DNA of 64,000 nucleotides from Rhodoflexus caldus (GCF_021206925.1 NZ_JAJPRF010000006.1:62001-126000), one strand, 5' to 3'. Shown: positions 42,286 through 52,313, counted from the stretch's first letter. The notes: generated by a model from the sequence alone, not told the origin. Program-made: numbers and translations.

Positions 42286-44073
42286 TTAGTCTATCTTCAA
42301 AATAGCCATAAATGCTTCTTGCGGCACTTCTACGCTGCCAATTTGGCGCATGCGTTTCTTACCTTTTTTCTGTTTTTCCAACAGTTTGCGCTTACGGGAA
42401 ATATCGCCGCCGTAACATTTTGCCAACACGTTTTTGCGGAGGGCTTTAATGGTTTCGCGGGCAATAATTTTACCACCGATAGCCGCCTGAATGGCAATTT
42501 CAAATTGCTGACGCGGCAAAAGTTCGCGGAGTTTTTCGCAAAGTTTTTTGCCCCACTCGTAGGCTTTGTCGCGGTGGACAATGGCAGACAGCGCATCAAC
42601 TTTTTCACCGTTTAGCAGGATATCCAACTTCACCATGTTCGACTCGCGATAGCCAATCAGTTCGTAGTCCAACGAAGCATAGCCCCGTGAAATGGATTTT
42701 AACTTATCAAAGAAGTCAAAAACCATTTCGGAAAGCGGCATTTCAAAAATCATCTCCACGCGGTCGGTTGTGAGGTATGATTGAGAAACAAGAATGCCGC
42801 GTTTGTCCATGCAGAGAGTCATTACGGGGCCTATGTATTCTGCCTTTGTAATAATCTGTGCTTTGATGTAGGGCTCTTCAACCCAATCGAGCACACTTGG
42901 GTCGGGCATTTCGGAGGGAGCATTCACAACAATTTGCTCGCCTTTTTTAGTGAAGGCATGGAATGACACGGACGGTACAGTTACCAATACGGTCATATCA
43001 AACTCGCGCTCTAAACGCTCCTGCACAATTTCCATGTGCAACATGCCCAAAAACCCGCAGCGATAGCCAAAGCCCAGCGCTGCAGAACTTTCCGGCTCCC
43101 ATACAAGGGCTGCATCGTTGAGTTGGAGTTTTTCCAACGATGCGCGAAGGTCTTCCAGTTCGGATGTATCTACGGGGTAAATACCCGCAAATACCATCGG
43201 TTTTACTTCTGAAAAACCTTTGATATCTTCTTTACAAGGATTGTTTACGTGCGTGATTGTATCACCTACTTTTACCTCTCGGGCAGATTTGATACCTGAA
43301 ATCAGATATCCTACATTACCGGCCGACATTTCCTGCACGGGCTCTTGCTTAAATTTGAGAATACCGATTTCGTCGGCATTGTACTCTTTGCCCGTGTTGA
43401 AAAATTTTACTTTGTCGCCTTTTCTGATAGTTCCGTTCATAACGCGGAAGATTACTTCCACGCCGCGGAAACTGTTGAAAACCGAATCAAAAATGAGTGC
43501 CTGCAACGGCGCTTCGGGGTCGCCTTTGGGTGGCGGAATACGCTCCACCACCGCATCCAGAATTTCTTTGATACCGATACCTTCTTTGCCGCTGGCAGGG
43601 ATGATATCTTCCCGACGGCAGCCCAGCAAATCAACCATTTGGTCTTTTACCTCCTCGGGCATTGCACCGGGCAGGTCAATTTTGTTCAGCACGGGAATAA
43701 TTTCCAAATTATTGCCCAAGGCCAAAAACAGGTTAGAAATAGTCTGAGCCTCAATGCCTTGCGAAGCATCTACCAATAGCAATGCGCCCTCGCAGGCGGC
43801 AATGGAACGGGACACTTCGTAAGAAAAATCAACGTGGCCGGGGGTATCAATCAGGTTGAATATATAGTGTTCACCTTTGTAGTGATAATTCATCTGGATG
43901 GCGTGGCTTTTAATGGTGATGCCGCGCTCGCGCTCCAAATCCATATTGTCAAGCAACTGGTCTTGCATTTCCCGCTTAGTGATGGTATTGGTATATTCCA
44001 GCAGGCGGTCGGCCAGCGTGCTTTTTCCGTGGTCAATATGAGCAATAATGCAAAAGTTGCGAATGTTCTTCAT
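42286..44073 (-). CDS. lepA: Elongation factor 4 (LepA), ribosome back-translocase
   Basis: A 595-residue translational GTPase. G1 [17 protein letters not shown]2/switch region [12 protein letters not shown]3 DTPGHVDF and G4 NKID are present, followed by domains II, III and V and the LepA-specific C-terminal domain (KMKKRMR-type basic tail [18 protein letters not shown]). ATG at 44073 starts the canonical [17 protein letters not shown]; the open frame upstream of it is not conserved. Confidence 0.97.
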   Translation of the reverse strand: MKNIRNFCIIAHIDHGKSTLADRLLEYTNTITKREMQDQLLDNMDLERERGITIKSHAIQMNYHYKGEHYIFNLIDTPGHVDFSYEVSRSIAACEGALLLVDASQGIEAQTISNLFLALGNNLEIIPVLNKIDLPGAMPEEVKDQMVDLLGCRREDIIPASGKEGIGIKEILDAVVERIPPPKGDPEAPLQALIFDSVFNSFRGVEVIFRVMNGTIRKGDKVKFFNTGKEYNADEIGILKFKQEPVQEMSAGNVGYLISGIKSAREVKVGDTITHVNNPCKEDIKGFSEVKPMVFAGIYPVDTSELEDLRASLEKLQLNDAALVWEPESSAALGFGYRCGFLGMLHMEIVQERLEREFDMTVLVTVPSVSFHAFTKKGEQIVVNAPSEMPDPSVLDWVEEPYIKAQIITKAEYIGPVMTLCMDKRGILVSQSYLTTDRVEMIFEMPLSEMVFDFFDKLKSISRGYASLDYELIGYRESNMVKLDILLNGEKVDALSAIVHRDKAYEWGKKLCEKLRELLPRQQFEIAIQAAIGGKIIARETIKALRKNVLAKCYGGDISRKRKLLEKQKKGKKRMRQIGSVEVPQEAFMAILKID

Positions 44074-44256
44074 AGACTGCAAAATTAACGCGAAATCAGC
44101 GATATAACCTATTGTGAGCAAAAGGGTTTGCTGAAAAGAATTGCATTATTCCTATCAATTCAGTAATTAGCAAACCGTTAGCGTCGGCTGCAACTTTTGC
44201 CGTTGCCTGCCGCCAATGCCCCGGCAGGGGGATAACCTGTTGAAAATGGAAACTAT

Positions 44257-44286
44257 AACTGTAACTGTAACTGTAACTGTAACTGT
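44257..44286. repeat. Hexanucleotide tandem repeat (AACTGT)x5
   Basis: Five perfect copies of AACTGT, preceded by a degenerate AACTAT, ending 5 bases before the ATG of the acyltransferase gene. The repeat occupies the place of the ribosome-binding region. Confidence 0.95.
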
Positions 44287-44291
44287 AATTT

Positions 44292-45449
44292 ATGAGCATA
44301 GCTGCTTCACAACGGCTAATGTCGCTGGATGTTTTTCGCGGCATTACCATTGCCGGCATGATTTTAGTCAATAATCCGGGCTCTTGGGCGCACATGTATG
44401 CCCCGCTGAGTCATGCCGCTTGGCACGGCTGGACACCCACCGACTTGGTTTTTCCGTTTTTCCTCTTCATTGTTGGCGTTGCTATTGTATTTGCACTTTC
44501 GGCAACGGTGGAGCAAAGCAAGGAAGGCAAACGGGCGGCAGTTCGCAAGGCTTTTATTCGCTCCGCAAAAATCTTCGGCTTGGGGCTTTTCATGTCGGCT
44601 TATCCTTTTTGGGACTTTGATGCCATGACCATTTCCAAACAAGTAACACACATTCGGATTATGGGCGTATTGCAGCGTATTGCACTCTGCTACCTGATTG
44701 CTTCGCTGCTGTTTCTGTATCTGAAGCCAGCCGCAATTTATCGGATTGCATTGGTGTTGCTGTTTGGCTACTGGGGGCTGATGCTGTGGGTAGAAGTGCC
44801 CGGCTATGGCGCAGGCAGTATTGACTCGGAGTTTGGCAATTTGGCTGCCTACATAGACCGCCTCATCCTAACCGAAGACCACCTCTGGGCAGGCGCACAG
44901 CGGCAACGCGACCCCGAAGGGCTGCTCAGTACGTTGCCTGCCGTTGTTACAGCTATCATCGGCATCCGCGCAGGACTGACCATGAAAAACAAAGAATGGA
45001 CAAGCGAACAAAAAACCGTGCGTTTGTTTGCCGAAGGCTGTCTGTTGGTAATTGCAGGCTATGTCTGGGATTGGTTCTTCCCTATTAACAAACCCCTCTG
45101 GACAAGTTCCTATGCGGTTTTTACGGGCGGACAAGCCATGTGCGGGCTGGCGCTTTGCTATTATTTCATTGACCAACGCGGCTATCGCCGTTGGGCGTTC
45201 CCGTTTCAGGTATATGGCGTTAATGCAATTATCGTATTTGTATTGAGCGGTGTGCTGGCAGAAACATTCGGCCTGTTCAAGGTAGATTATGAAGGCAGCC
45301 GCGTAGGGATTAACACTGTCTTATATCTGTTTTACAGTAAATTTTTAAGCCCGAACAACGCATCGCTTGCCTATGCACTTACGTGGGTCAGTGCTTGGTA
45401 CTTAGTACTGTTGTGGATGTTCAAAAGAAACATTATCATCAAAGTTTGA
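44292..45449 (+). CDS. Transmembrane acyltransferase, heparan-alpha-glucosaminide N-acetyltransferase/DUF5009 type
   Basis: A 385-residue polytopic protein with about ten membrane segments. The opening SQRLMSLDVFRGITIAGMIL and NNPGSWAHMYAPLSHAAWHG, then TPTDLVFPFFLF, are the signature of the HGSNAT/NagX-like family (DUF1624/DUF5009), which transfers acetyl across a membrane onto amino sugars. The gene is 1 base from the ROK kinase downstream, which supports a role in N-acetylglucosamine or related amino-sugar use. The exact substrate is inferred. Confidence 0.88.
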   Translation: MSIAASQRLMSLDVFRGITIAGMILVNNPGSWAHMYAPLSHAAWHGWTPTDLVFPFFLFIVGVAIVFALSATVEQSKEGKRAAVRKAFIRSAKIFGLGLFMSAYPFWDFDAMTISKQVTHIRIMGVLQRIALCYLIASLLFLYLKPAAIYRIALVLLFGYWGLMLWVEVPGYGAGSIDSEFGNLAAYIDRLILTEDHLWAGAQRQRDPEGLLSTLPAVVTAIIGIRAGLTMKNKEWTSEQKTVRLFAEGCLLVIAGYVWDWFFPINKPLWTSSYAVFTGGQAMCGLALCYYFIDQRGYRRWAFPFQVYGVNAIIVFVLSGVLAETFGLFKVDYEGSRVGINTVLYLFYSKFLSPNNASLAYALTWVSAWYLVLLWMFKRNIIIKV

Positions 45450-45450
45450 G

Positions 45451-46392
45451 ATGGCACAAAATCTTATCTGGGGAATTGATTTGGGCGGCACCAAAGTAGA
45501 AGGCGTTGTATTGCGTTCACCTGACGCAAACGATGTGGCAGCCCGCCTGCGGATAGACACAGAAGCAGACAAGGGCTACGAACACGTACTGGGGCAAATT
45601 AGCCGCCTTTGCAGCGAACTTGCCGCCATTGTAGGAACGCAACCCCATCAGATTGGCATCGGCACACCGGGCAGCATTAGCCCGACCACAGGCCTGATGC
45701 GCAACAGCAATACCCTGTGCCTAAACGGTAAACCGCTGCACAAAGACTTGGAAAACCTGTTGCAGATTCCCGTACATATTGCCAATGATGCCAATTGTTT
45801 TGCACTGGCAGAAGCTACGCTGGGTATTGTCCCCGAAAAACTCTCTCGTTTTGAGTCGGTTTTTGGGGTCATTATGGGCACAGGAGTAGGCGGCGGAGTA
45901 GTCTTTGGCACACCTTCGGGTGAGGCTTTACTCATCAACGGCAAACAAGGCATTGGCGGCGAATGGGGGCACAATTTCCTAGATGAAAGCGGCGGTGCTT
46001 GTTATTGCGGCAAAACGGGTTGCGTAGAAACCATTCTTTCCGGCACAGGCTTGCAGAAGTATTATGCCCAAATCAGCGGCCGCAAAGACAGCCTCAAAGC
46101 CATTTATCAGCGCTACAAAGAGGGCACCGACCCGCACGCAACAGCCACCATTGATCGATTGATTTACTTCTTCGGCAAAGCCATTGCCAACATTGTTAAT
46201 ATTTTAGATCCCGATGCCATCATATTGGGCGGCGGCGTAGGCAATATTGCCGAACTTTATACGTTAGGAGCATTGGAAGCCAAAAAATATATATTCAACA
46301 ATAATCCCGAGATACTCTTGCTCCGCCCCAAATTAGGCGACAGCGCGGGAGTGTTTGGCGCTGCCATGCTTTCATTTGGAAACAAAGGATGA
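45451..46392 (+). CDS. ROK-family sugar kinase
   Basis: A 313-residue ROK kinase phosphorylating glucose, N-acetylglucosamine or a related hexose with ATP. The phosphate loop is IDLGGTKVEGVV (residues 8-19); the sugar site and catalytic Asp appear in ANDANCFALAEA; the ROK zinc motif is GEWGHNFLDESGGACYCG then GCVET, with the His and three Cys ligands intact, so it is an authentic kinase rather than a repressor (no HTH). It lies 1 base after the transmembrane acyltransferase. Confidence 0.93.
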   Translation: MAQNLIWGIDLGGTKVEGVVLRSPDANDVAARLRIDTEADKGYEHVLGQISRLCSELAAIVGTQPHQIGIGTPGSISPTTGLMRNSNTLCLNGKPLHKDLENLLQIPVHIANDANCFALAEATLGIVPEKLSRFESVFGVIMGTGVGGGVVFGTPSGEALLINGKQGIGGEWGHNFLDESGGACYCGKTGCVETILSGTGLQKYYAQISGRKDSLKAIYQRYKEGTDPHATATIDRLIYFFGKAIANIVNILDPDAIILGGGVGNIAELYTLGALEAKKYIFNNNPEILLLRPKLGDSAGVFGAAMLSFGNKG

Positions 46393-46395
46393 TTT

Positions 46396-46428
46396 TTGAT
46401 GTAAAATTATCCGAAAACTGTATATTTG
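46396..46428 (+). promoter_or_regulatory. Promoter of the response regulator gene
   Basis: TTG at 46396-46398, 22-base spacer, then a perfect TATATTTG at 46421-46428; fits TTG-N17-23-TA-N2-TTTG. The ATG is 40 bases further on. It begins 4 bases after the ROK stop. Confidence 0.72.
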
Positions 46429-46467
46429 CTCTACTTTCATGCGAATACAAAAGATACGACAACTACT

Positions 46468-46884
46468 ATGAGTTACAGCAATATTAACTTGGTGATGCTT
46501 GTGGATGACAGTGATACTGATAATTTCATCAGCAGACGCATCATTGAAATAACCAAATTTGCCCCTAAAATTGAAGTAAAAAACTCCGGAAAATCAGCTT
46601 TGGAGTACTTGGAAAAAGCCCAATCAGACCCGGCTTTGTTGCCCGACTTGATTTTTTTGGATATCAACATGCCCATTGTAGATGGTTTTAGTTTCCTCTT
46701 TGAGTTTAGTCGCTTCCCTGAGAACGTGAAAGAGAAATGTAAAATTGTGGTATTATCAAGCTCGGACAACAAACGCGACATAGAGCGCATCATCAGCGAA
46801 AAATACGTAATCACGTTCATTACCAAGCCGCTTACTGACGATGCACTCAAAAAGGTGAAAGAAAAATTAAACGGTTTGCACTAA
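46468..46884 (+). CDS. Single-domain response regulator
   Basis: A 138-residue CheY-like receiver with no output domain. VMLVDDSDTDNFI holds the acidic pair, the phospho-acceptor is Asp65 (IFLDINMPIVDGF), and the conserved Thr/Ser and Lys are in VVLSSSDNKRD and FITKPL. The DSDTDNFI start and length place it with Rcp1-type stand-alone regulators common in Bacteroidota, partners of separate kinases. It has its own promoter and converges with ruvB at 14 bases. Confidence 0.93.
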   Translation: MSYSNINLVMLVDDSDTDNFISRRIIEITKFAPKIEVKNSGKSALEYLEKAQSDPALLPDLIFLDINMPIVDGFSFLFEFSRFPENVKEKCKIVVLSSSDNKRDIERIISEKYVITFITKPLTDDALKKVKEKLNGLH

Positions 46885-46897
46885 AACTAAACCGACT

Positions 46898-47926
46898 TTA
46901 ATCTGAAAATAAAGTGCCTGATTGAGATGGCGGCGTAATTTTCAGGTGTTTGTAGGCAAGTGGCGTAGCTTCTCTCCCCCGCGATGTTCGCTTGATATAA
47001 CCCTCCTGAATCAGGAAAGGCTCATACACCTCCTCAATCGTTTCTGCTTCTTCGCCACAGGCAGTGGCAATTGTTGAAATTCCTACCGGCCCTCCTTTAA
47101 ATTTTTCAATAATCGTCAGCAGAATACGGTTATCCATCTCATCAAGGCCGTTTTTATCTACATCCAACGCGGCCAGTGCCATTTCGGCAATATCAATAGT
47201 TATTTTACCCTGCCCTTTTACCTGCGCAAAGTCGCGAGTGCGACGCAATAAGTTATTGGCAATACGCGGTGTCCCTCTGCTGCGGCGAGCAATTTCATAG
47301 GCTGCCTCGTCGTCTATGGGAGTCATCAAAATATCGCAAGAACGTTTTACGATGCTCATCAGCAGCTCGGCACTGTAATACTCCAAACGGGCATTGATGC
47401 CGAAACGCGCGCGCAGCGGCGAAGTCAGCAAACCGGCACGAGTGGTAGCCCCAATCAAAGTAAACGGATTCAACCCGATTTGGATGGAACGCGCAGAAGG
47501 GCCTGAATCGAGCATGATGTCTATTTTGTAATCTTCCATTGCCGAGTAGAGGTATTCCTCTACCACAGGGTTGAGGCGATGAATTTCATCAATAAATAAT
47601 ACATCGCCTGCCTCCAAATTGGTAAGCAGGCCGGCAAGGTCGCTTGGTTTGTCTAAAACAGGGCCTGAAGTTATTTTGATGTTGCTGCGCAATTCGTTGG
47701 CAATAATATTGGAAAGCGTGGTTTTGCCAAGCCCGGGAGGGCCGTGCAACAATACATGGTCTAATGCTTCGCCACGCATTTTGGCAGCTTCTACAAAAAT
47801 TTTTAAATTTTCAACGATTTTATCCTGACCGGCGAAATCGCTAAACGTAAGAGGGCGCAATGCGCGTTCTATTTCTTTATCTTCTTTATTTTCGCCGGGT
47901 TCGCCGCTGAGATAGTCTTTGCGCAT
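46898..47926 (-). CDS. ruvB: Holliday junction helicase RuvB
   Basis: A 342-residue AAA+ motor that drives branch migration with RuvA. Walker A is [12 protein letters not shown], Walker [11 protein letters not shown], followed by [18 protein letters not shown] and a C-terminal winged-helix domain ending TPPSQSG. ATG at 47926 ([12 protein letters not shown]) is preferred to an in-frame TTG two codons earlier. No ruvA or ruvC is adjacent, which is ordinary in this phylum. Confidence 0.97.
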   Translation of the reverse strand: MRKDYLSGEPGENKEDKEIERALRPLTFSDFAGQDKIVENLKIFVEAAKMRGEALDHVLLHGPPGLGKTTLSNIIANELRSNIKITSGPVLDKPSDLAGLLTNLEAGDVLFIDEIHRLNPVVEEYLYSAMEDYKIDIMLDSGPSARSIQIGLNPFTLIGATTRAGLLTSPLRARFGINARLEYYSAELLMSIVKRSCDILMTPIDDEAAYEIARRSRGTPRIANNLLRRTRDFAQVKGQGKITIDIAEMALAALDVDKNGLDEMDNRILLTIIEKFKGGPVGISTIATACGEEAETIEEVYEPFLIQEGYIKRTSRGREATPLAYKHLKITPPSQSGTLFSD

Positions 47927-47942
47927 AGCCAAACTGTTTATG

Positions 47943-47950
47943 CAAAGTTA
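47943..47950 (-). promoter_or_regulatory. Putative -7 promoter box TAACTTTG for ruvB
   Basis: Perfect TA-N2-TTTG, 16 bases before the ruvB ATG, in a 54-base divergent gap. No clear -33 TTG. Confidence 0.42.
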
Positions 47951-47980
47951 AATATTTAATAATTGAAATGCTTGCCTCGT

Positions 47981-48661
47981 ATGGGTATATTCAAACGTCC
48001 GTATTTTTGGCTCATCCTGCTGGGTTTGGGCTGCCTTATCAGCCTTGCGTATGTTTTCTGGCGGCAGCGACCGCTGCGTGCCAATACGAGTGATTTGGCA
48101 GTGGCCTTTGCCATCAAAAAAGTGAATGCGAACTACGGCAGGCGTGTGGAACTATTTGCACGCCAATTGGATTTACCTGTCAATTATTTTAAAGCATTGA
48201 TTTTGTTGGAATGTTCGGGTAATTATCCGCCGGGCAGCCGCTACGAGCCGCATGTATTTGCACAGTTATTGGCCGTACAGCAAGGTACCATACCTGCTTA
48301 CAGCGGTATCAGACAGGCACATTTGAAAGGACGCAGTAAAAAAACCTTACAACAAATGGCTACCTCTTGGGGACCGTTGCAAATTATGGGCTACCATTCC
48401 ATACATCTTGGCATCCATATTGATGAACTAAAAGGCGAACGAAGTTTGTATCACGGCATGGTTTGGGCAAAACAAAACTATGGTCATTTACTGAAAAAAA
48501 AGGCATACCGCGATGCCTTCCATTTTCATAATACCGGAAAACCATACCCGAAAATCGGTGCACCATTGACCCACGACCGTTATTATGTAGGCAATGGCAT
48601 TCGGTATATGCAGAAACTTGCAGAAAACAACCGTTTATCGCAAATAACCACTATGCAATAA
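47981..48661 (+). CDS. N-acetylmuramidase-like exported protein
   Basis: A 226-residue protein with an N-terminal signal anchor (residues 8-25) and a lysozyme-like domain. LILLECSGNYPPGSRYEPH gives the putative catalytic glutamate and the following ATSWGPLQIMGYHSIHLG corresponds to the SxSWGLxQIMGxN stretch of the N-acetylmuramidase family (DUF3380). The final part SYHGMVWAKQNY- and -RDAFHFHNTGKPYP fits too. Predicted to cleave peptidoglycan glycan chains in the periplasm; divergence from the family is considerable, so activity is not certain. Confidence 0.78.
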   Translation: MGIFKRPYFWLILLGLGCLISLAYVFWRQRPLRANTSDLAVAFAIKKVNANYGRRVELFARQLDLPVNYFKALILLECSGNYPPGSRYEPHVFAQLLAVQQGTIPAYSGIRQAHLKGRSKKTLQQMATSWGPLQIMGYHSIHLGIHIDELKGERSLYHGMVWAKQNYGHLLKKKAYRDAFHFHNTGKPYPKIGAPLTHDRYYVGNGIRYMQKLAENNRLSQITTMQ

Positions 48662-48698
48662 CAACTACCCCGATTTTTAAACTGACCTGTTTGCATTT

Positions 48699-50168
48699 AT
48701 GAGAAACCGAATACTGACAGTATGGCTGCTGTTGATGACAGTTGTTGCGCATACGGCTTGGCCACAATCGTTGAAAAAAGTAATTACACACTTTGATTCG
48801 GTGGATACGGCCGTTAAGGAGGAATATTTCGTGAAAGAAAAAGACGGAAAAGAGGTGATACACGGCGCATACACAAGCTACTACAAAAGCGGCAAGCTGA
48901 AAACCAAAGGACAGTTTGATGAAGGAAACATGGTGGGCAAATATGTGCGCTACTACGAAACCGGCGAGTTGGAAGCCAACGGCAACTTTGTCAATGGCAA
49001 GCGCGAAGGTACTTTCACCGAATTTTACGTTACGGGGCAAAAAAAATTGGAATATGAGTGTAAAAACGATAAGCGGCAGGGTGAACTGATTGTTTATGAC
49101 TTGCAAGGGCGCGTGCTGCAAAGGGGCAAATTTGTTGAAGATGCCTTGCAAGACACGTTTTACACGTACTTTCCCAACGGTAAAATCAAGTCAAAGGCCG
49201 TATTTGAGCGCGATTCGTTGAACGGCCCTGCCATTGAGTATTACGAAAACGGCAACCCGAAAGAAATTGCCCATTACAAAAAACACCTGCAACACGGCAA
49301 ACTGACGACTTTTTACGACAACGGCAATCCGCAAAGTGAGGTCTATTATATCAACGGGCAAATTTCGGGAGATACCATTCGTTCATTTTTCCGCAACGGG
49401 CAGTTGCAAACCGAAATCCTGCGCGACAACCAACGATACAGCGTATTTAAAAAATTCAGCCCCAACGGCACCAAAGTTATTGAAGGGCGCGTACTGATGA
49501 AGCAAAAGGGCTTACTGGAAGGCCAAAACTCCATGACGGCCATTTTGGGTGCAGTGCTGCACGGCACGGTAAAAAGTTATTATGAGAGTGGTGCGCTGAA
49601 AAGCGAACTCAACTACCAACAAGGTAAGTTGCAGGGCACTAACGACTACTACTACGAAAACGGAAAACTCAAAGAACGCATCGTTTACCGCAACAACGAA
49701 CAAGACCGCAAGATTAAGTCTTACTACGAAAACGGCAACCTCCAAAACGTACAGGAATATGTAGCCAACAAGCCTGTGGGCACGTGGGAATATTACCACG
49801 ACAACGGACAACTGCGCCGCCGCGAAAAATACGTAGAAAACAGAATAGACGGGGTGCGCCTTTCGTGGCATCGCAACGGCAAAACGGCAGCGGAAGAAAA
49901 CTTTGTTAAGGGAACTCTTCAAGGCTGGCAAAAATATTACCACGAAAACGGCAACATAGCTTCCGAACAAATGTACAGAAACGGCAAAATCAACGGCGAT
50001 GTCAAAAATTATCACCCCAACGGCAAGTTGGAGTCTTACGGCAAACAACTTGGCGACCGCAAACTTGGCAAATGGCTGTATTATGACGAAAACGGCAAAC
50101 TGCTGCGCGCAGAAATGTGGCGGAAAGGCGAAATTATTTCTACAACCACGCCACCCGTAAGAAATTAA
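48699..50168 (+). CDS. Exported MORN-variant repeat protein
   Basis: A 489-residue protein with a signal peptide (first about 24 residues, ending AWPQS). The rest is built of roughly 20 repeats of 22-24 residues with the core YYxNGxLKxxxxYxxGKxxG, the MORN-variant type also found in YwqK antitoxin-like proteins. Such repeats form an elongated beta sheet; in Bacteroidota they occur in many surface or periplasmic proteins of unknown role. No catalytic domain is present. The gene is 37 bases after the muramidase-like gene and 31 bases before the MpaB-like gene. Confidence 0.85.
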   Translation: MRNRILTVWLLLMTVVAHTAWPQSLKKVITHFDSVDTAVKEEYFVKEKDGKEVIHGAYTSYYKSGKLKTKGQFDEGNMVGKYVRYYETGELEANGNFVNGKREGTFTEFYVTGQKKLEYECKNDKRQGELIVYDLQGRVLQRGKFVEDALQDTFYTYFPNGKIKSKAVFERDSLNGPAIEYYENGNPKEIAHYKKHLQHGKLTTFYDNGNPQSEVYYINGQISGDTIRSFFRNGQLQTEILRDNQRYSVFKKFSPNGTKVIEGRVLMKQKGLLEGQNSMTAILGAVLHGTVKSYYESGALKSELNYQQGKLQGTNDYYYENGKLKERIVYRNNEQDRKIKSYYENGNLQNVQEYVANKPVGTWEYYHDNGQLRRREKYVENRIDGVRLSWHRNGKTAAEENFVKGTLQGWQKYYHENGNIASEQMYRNGKINGDVKNYHPNGKLESYGKQLGDRKLGKWLYYDENGKLLRAEMWRKGEIISTTTPPVRN

Positions 50169-50199
50169 ACAAATACAGACAACAGCATGTTAAAAAAAC

Positions 50200-51297
50200 G
50201 TGCTTACCATCCAACGTTTTACTCAAAGCAATATTAACGAGTGGCTGACAGCCATGCGTCAGCAGGGTGATGCGCCTGCTGACGCCTTTATATCTTTACT
50301 GTTTGAAGACAGCCCGCGCCAAGCACTGCCGGCGCTTCATCAATGGGCTTCCGAAAAAAATACGCCCCTGCCCCTGATGCTGTATCCCGAGCATCCGTTT
50401 TGGCTGCACTATCAACAAATGCCCGACTGGGCAGATAAGCAGCAGTTGCAAACGGGCAGAGCATTTTTCCGCCAATATGCGGAAGACATTATGCTATTGC
50501 TCGGCTTCCTGTCTTTGCCCTATTGTTATGCCGCCGCCGATGGTGCAAAAGTGTTGTATCGCACCCGACGCATTGCGGAAGACACACGCCGCCGATTGGC
50601 AGAAACCGCTCAGTTTGTGCTTGCCGTACACACCGATGATATATTTGACCTCACCCAAGCACAAATGCCCCAAGCAATGCGCACGGTTGTTACCGTCAGG
50701 CTGATGCACGCTGCCGTGCGCTACCACATCCGCCGTTCGGGCAAGTGGAACGATGAGCAGTTGGGAGTACCTGTAAATCAGGAGGATATGGCAGGCACGA
50801 ATCTGGCTTTTTCGTTCATCATCATACAGGGTTTACGCAAAACAGGTCATGCCATTGCACACGAACAGGCCGCTGCATTTATCCATTTGTGGAACGTCAT
50901 CGGGCACTTTTTGGGTGTACAGGAGCAACTGTTGCCTGCCGATGAAAGAGTAGCCGCGCGTTTAGACCGTGCCATTGCACAACGGCAGTTCCGACCTTCG
51001 CCCGAAGGCACGGCACTCACCCGTGCACTGATTGAGAGCATAGAAGAAAATGTAACGGCCTCTCCGCTGATGCAGGTAAAAGGCTTCGTACCTGCCTACA
51101 TGCGCTTTCTGCTGGGCGACTCCATCGCCAACCTGCTTAGGATTTCCGCTGCCGGCGTTCCTTCATCGCTTTTCGGTATTTTTCAACTCAAAAATTTACG
51201 CCCCGCCTCCGCAAGCAACTCCGCTGCTGATTTTCAGAATATTTTGCAACGTACCTACGGCAAGCTGACGTATCGGTTACCGGAGCGGCTGTCTTAA
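50200..51297 (+). CDS. MpaB/Lcp-like oxygenase-family protein (DUF2236-like)
   Basis: A 365-residue helical protein. The segments RLMHAAVRYHIRRSG (His candidate), PVNQEDMAGTNLAFSF and HLWNVIGHFLGV match the ER-bound oxygenase MpaB / rubber-oxygenase (Lcp) haem-binding family layout. Bacteroidota homologues are not characterised, so oxygenase activity is inference. The start is GTG at 50200; an ATG at 50186 is in another frame but a one-base loss in the run of seven A at 50192-50198 would join it in frame. Either start adds few residues. Confidence 0.78.
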   Translation: MLTIQRFTQSNINEWLTAMRQQGDAPADAFISLLFEDSPRQALPALHQWASEKNTPLPLMLYPEHPFWLHYQQMPDWADKQQLQTGRAFFRQYAEDIMLLLGFLSLPYCYAAADGAKVLYRTRRIAEDTRRRLAETAQFVLAVHTDDIFDLTQAQMPQAMRTVVTVRLMHAAVRYHIRRSGKWNDEQLGVPVNQEDMAGTNLAFSFIIIQGLRKTGHAIAHEQAAAFIHLWNVIGHFLGVQEQLLPADERVAARLDRAIAQRQFRPSPEGTALTRALIESIEENVTASPLMQVKGFVPAYMRFLLGDSIANLLRISAAGVPSSLFGIFQLKNLRPASASNSAADFQNILQRTYGKLTYRLPERLS

Positions 51298-51362
51298 AAA
51301 ATTGCCAAATAGTGAAATAACAAGCGAAAGCCATTAAATTAGCCTATTCTTACACGCAAAAT

Positions 51363-52313
51363 ATGACGTATTTTCTGTTTGTAGTAGGTGTATTCCTGCT
51401 CATCTTCGGCGCTAACTGGTTAGTGGACGGCGCTTCTTCATTGGCCAAACGCTTTAATGTTTCCGATTTGACTATCGGCCTAACCGTTGTTGCGCTGGGC
51501 ACTTCCGCCCCCGAAATGATTGTCAATCTCACGGCAGGCATACAGGGCAGCACAGATATGGCTATCGGCAATGCCATTGGCAGCAATATTTTCAATGTGA
51601 TGGTGATTTTGGGGCTGTCGGCAGTACTCAACCCCGTTGATGTCAAACACAATACAATCTGGAAAGAAATACCGCTTTGCCTGCTGGCTGCCGTTGTAGC
51701 ATGGTTAGTTGCCAATGATACCTTATTCAATGGTGAAGCGGTTTCGGTTATTTCCCGCTCCGAAGGGCTCTTGATGCTTTGTTTCTTTGGCATATTTATG
51801 TATTACGTTACCGATGTTGCCCGCTCCGATACCGACTCCGGCGAACCGATAACTGTTTTGCCGCTTTACCAATCCATTGCCTACATTCTGTTAGGCATTG
51901 GCGGGCTCGTTGTCGGGGGGAAATGGATTGTAGAAGGCGGCATAGCGATGGCACGCGCATTCCAAGTAAGCGAAGCCGTTATAGGACTGACCATCATTTC
52001 CGCAGGCACATCACTGCCCGAACTTGCTACCTCTGCCGTTGCGGCCTACAAGAAAAATTCCGACATCGCCATCGGCAATGTGGTAGGTTCTAATATTATG
52101 AACATATTTCTCATTTTGGGTGCAAGCGCAGTTGTTACACCGCTGCCTTTTAACCCTGCCATGAATACGGAACTTTTGATTAACATAGGTATCAGCATTG
52201 CCATGTTCGTATTCCTTTTTACGGGTAAAGGCCGACGCATTGACCGATGGGAAGGGGGCGTGCTGCTTACCATATATATCGCCTACATTTCACTGCTAAT
52301 TTACCAACAATAA
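51363..52313 (+). CDS. Calcium/sodium antiporter, YrbG type
   Basis: A 316-residue member of the Ca2+/cation antiporter superfamily. It has ten membrane segments in two inverted halves, each with the ion-binding alpha repeat: ALGTSAPEMIVNLTAG plus GNAIGSNIFN in the first and AGTSLPELATSAVAA plus GNVVGSNIMN in the second. Both key glutamates are present. It expels calcium in exchange for sodium or protons. Its stop lies 12 bases before the large T9SS gene. Confidence 0.94.
   Translation: MTYFLFVVGVFLLIFGANWLVDGASSLAKRFNVSDLTIGLTVVALGTSAPEMIVNLTAGIQGSTDMAIGNAIGSNIFNVMVILGLSAVLNPVDVKHNTIWKEIPLCLLAAVVAWLVANDTLFNGEAVSVISRSEGLLMLCFFGIFMYYVTDVARSDTDSGEPITVLPLYQSIAYILLGIGGLVVGGKWIVEGGIAMARAFQVSEAVIGLTIISAGTSLPELATSAVAAYKKNSDIAIGNVVGSNIMNIFLILGASAVVTPLPFNPAMNTELLINIGISIAMFVFLFTGKGRRIDRWEGGVLLTIYIAYISLLIYQQ

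Noticed and set aside
44080-44087. TAATTTTG box just before lepA
   Set aside because: It ends 6 bases before the ATG, which would force a leaderless transcript; probably chance.
44096-44395. Minus-strand frame with a Ser-Tyr dipeptide run
   Set aside because: It is only the translated hexanucleotide repeat and the reverse of the acyltransferase start; no coding character outside the repeat.
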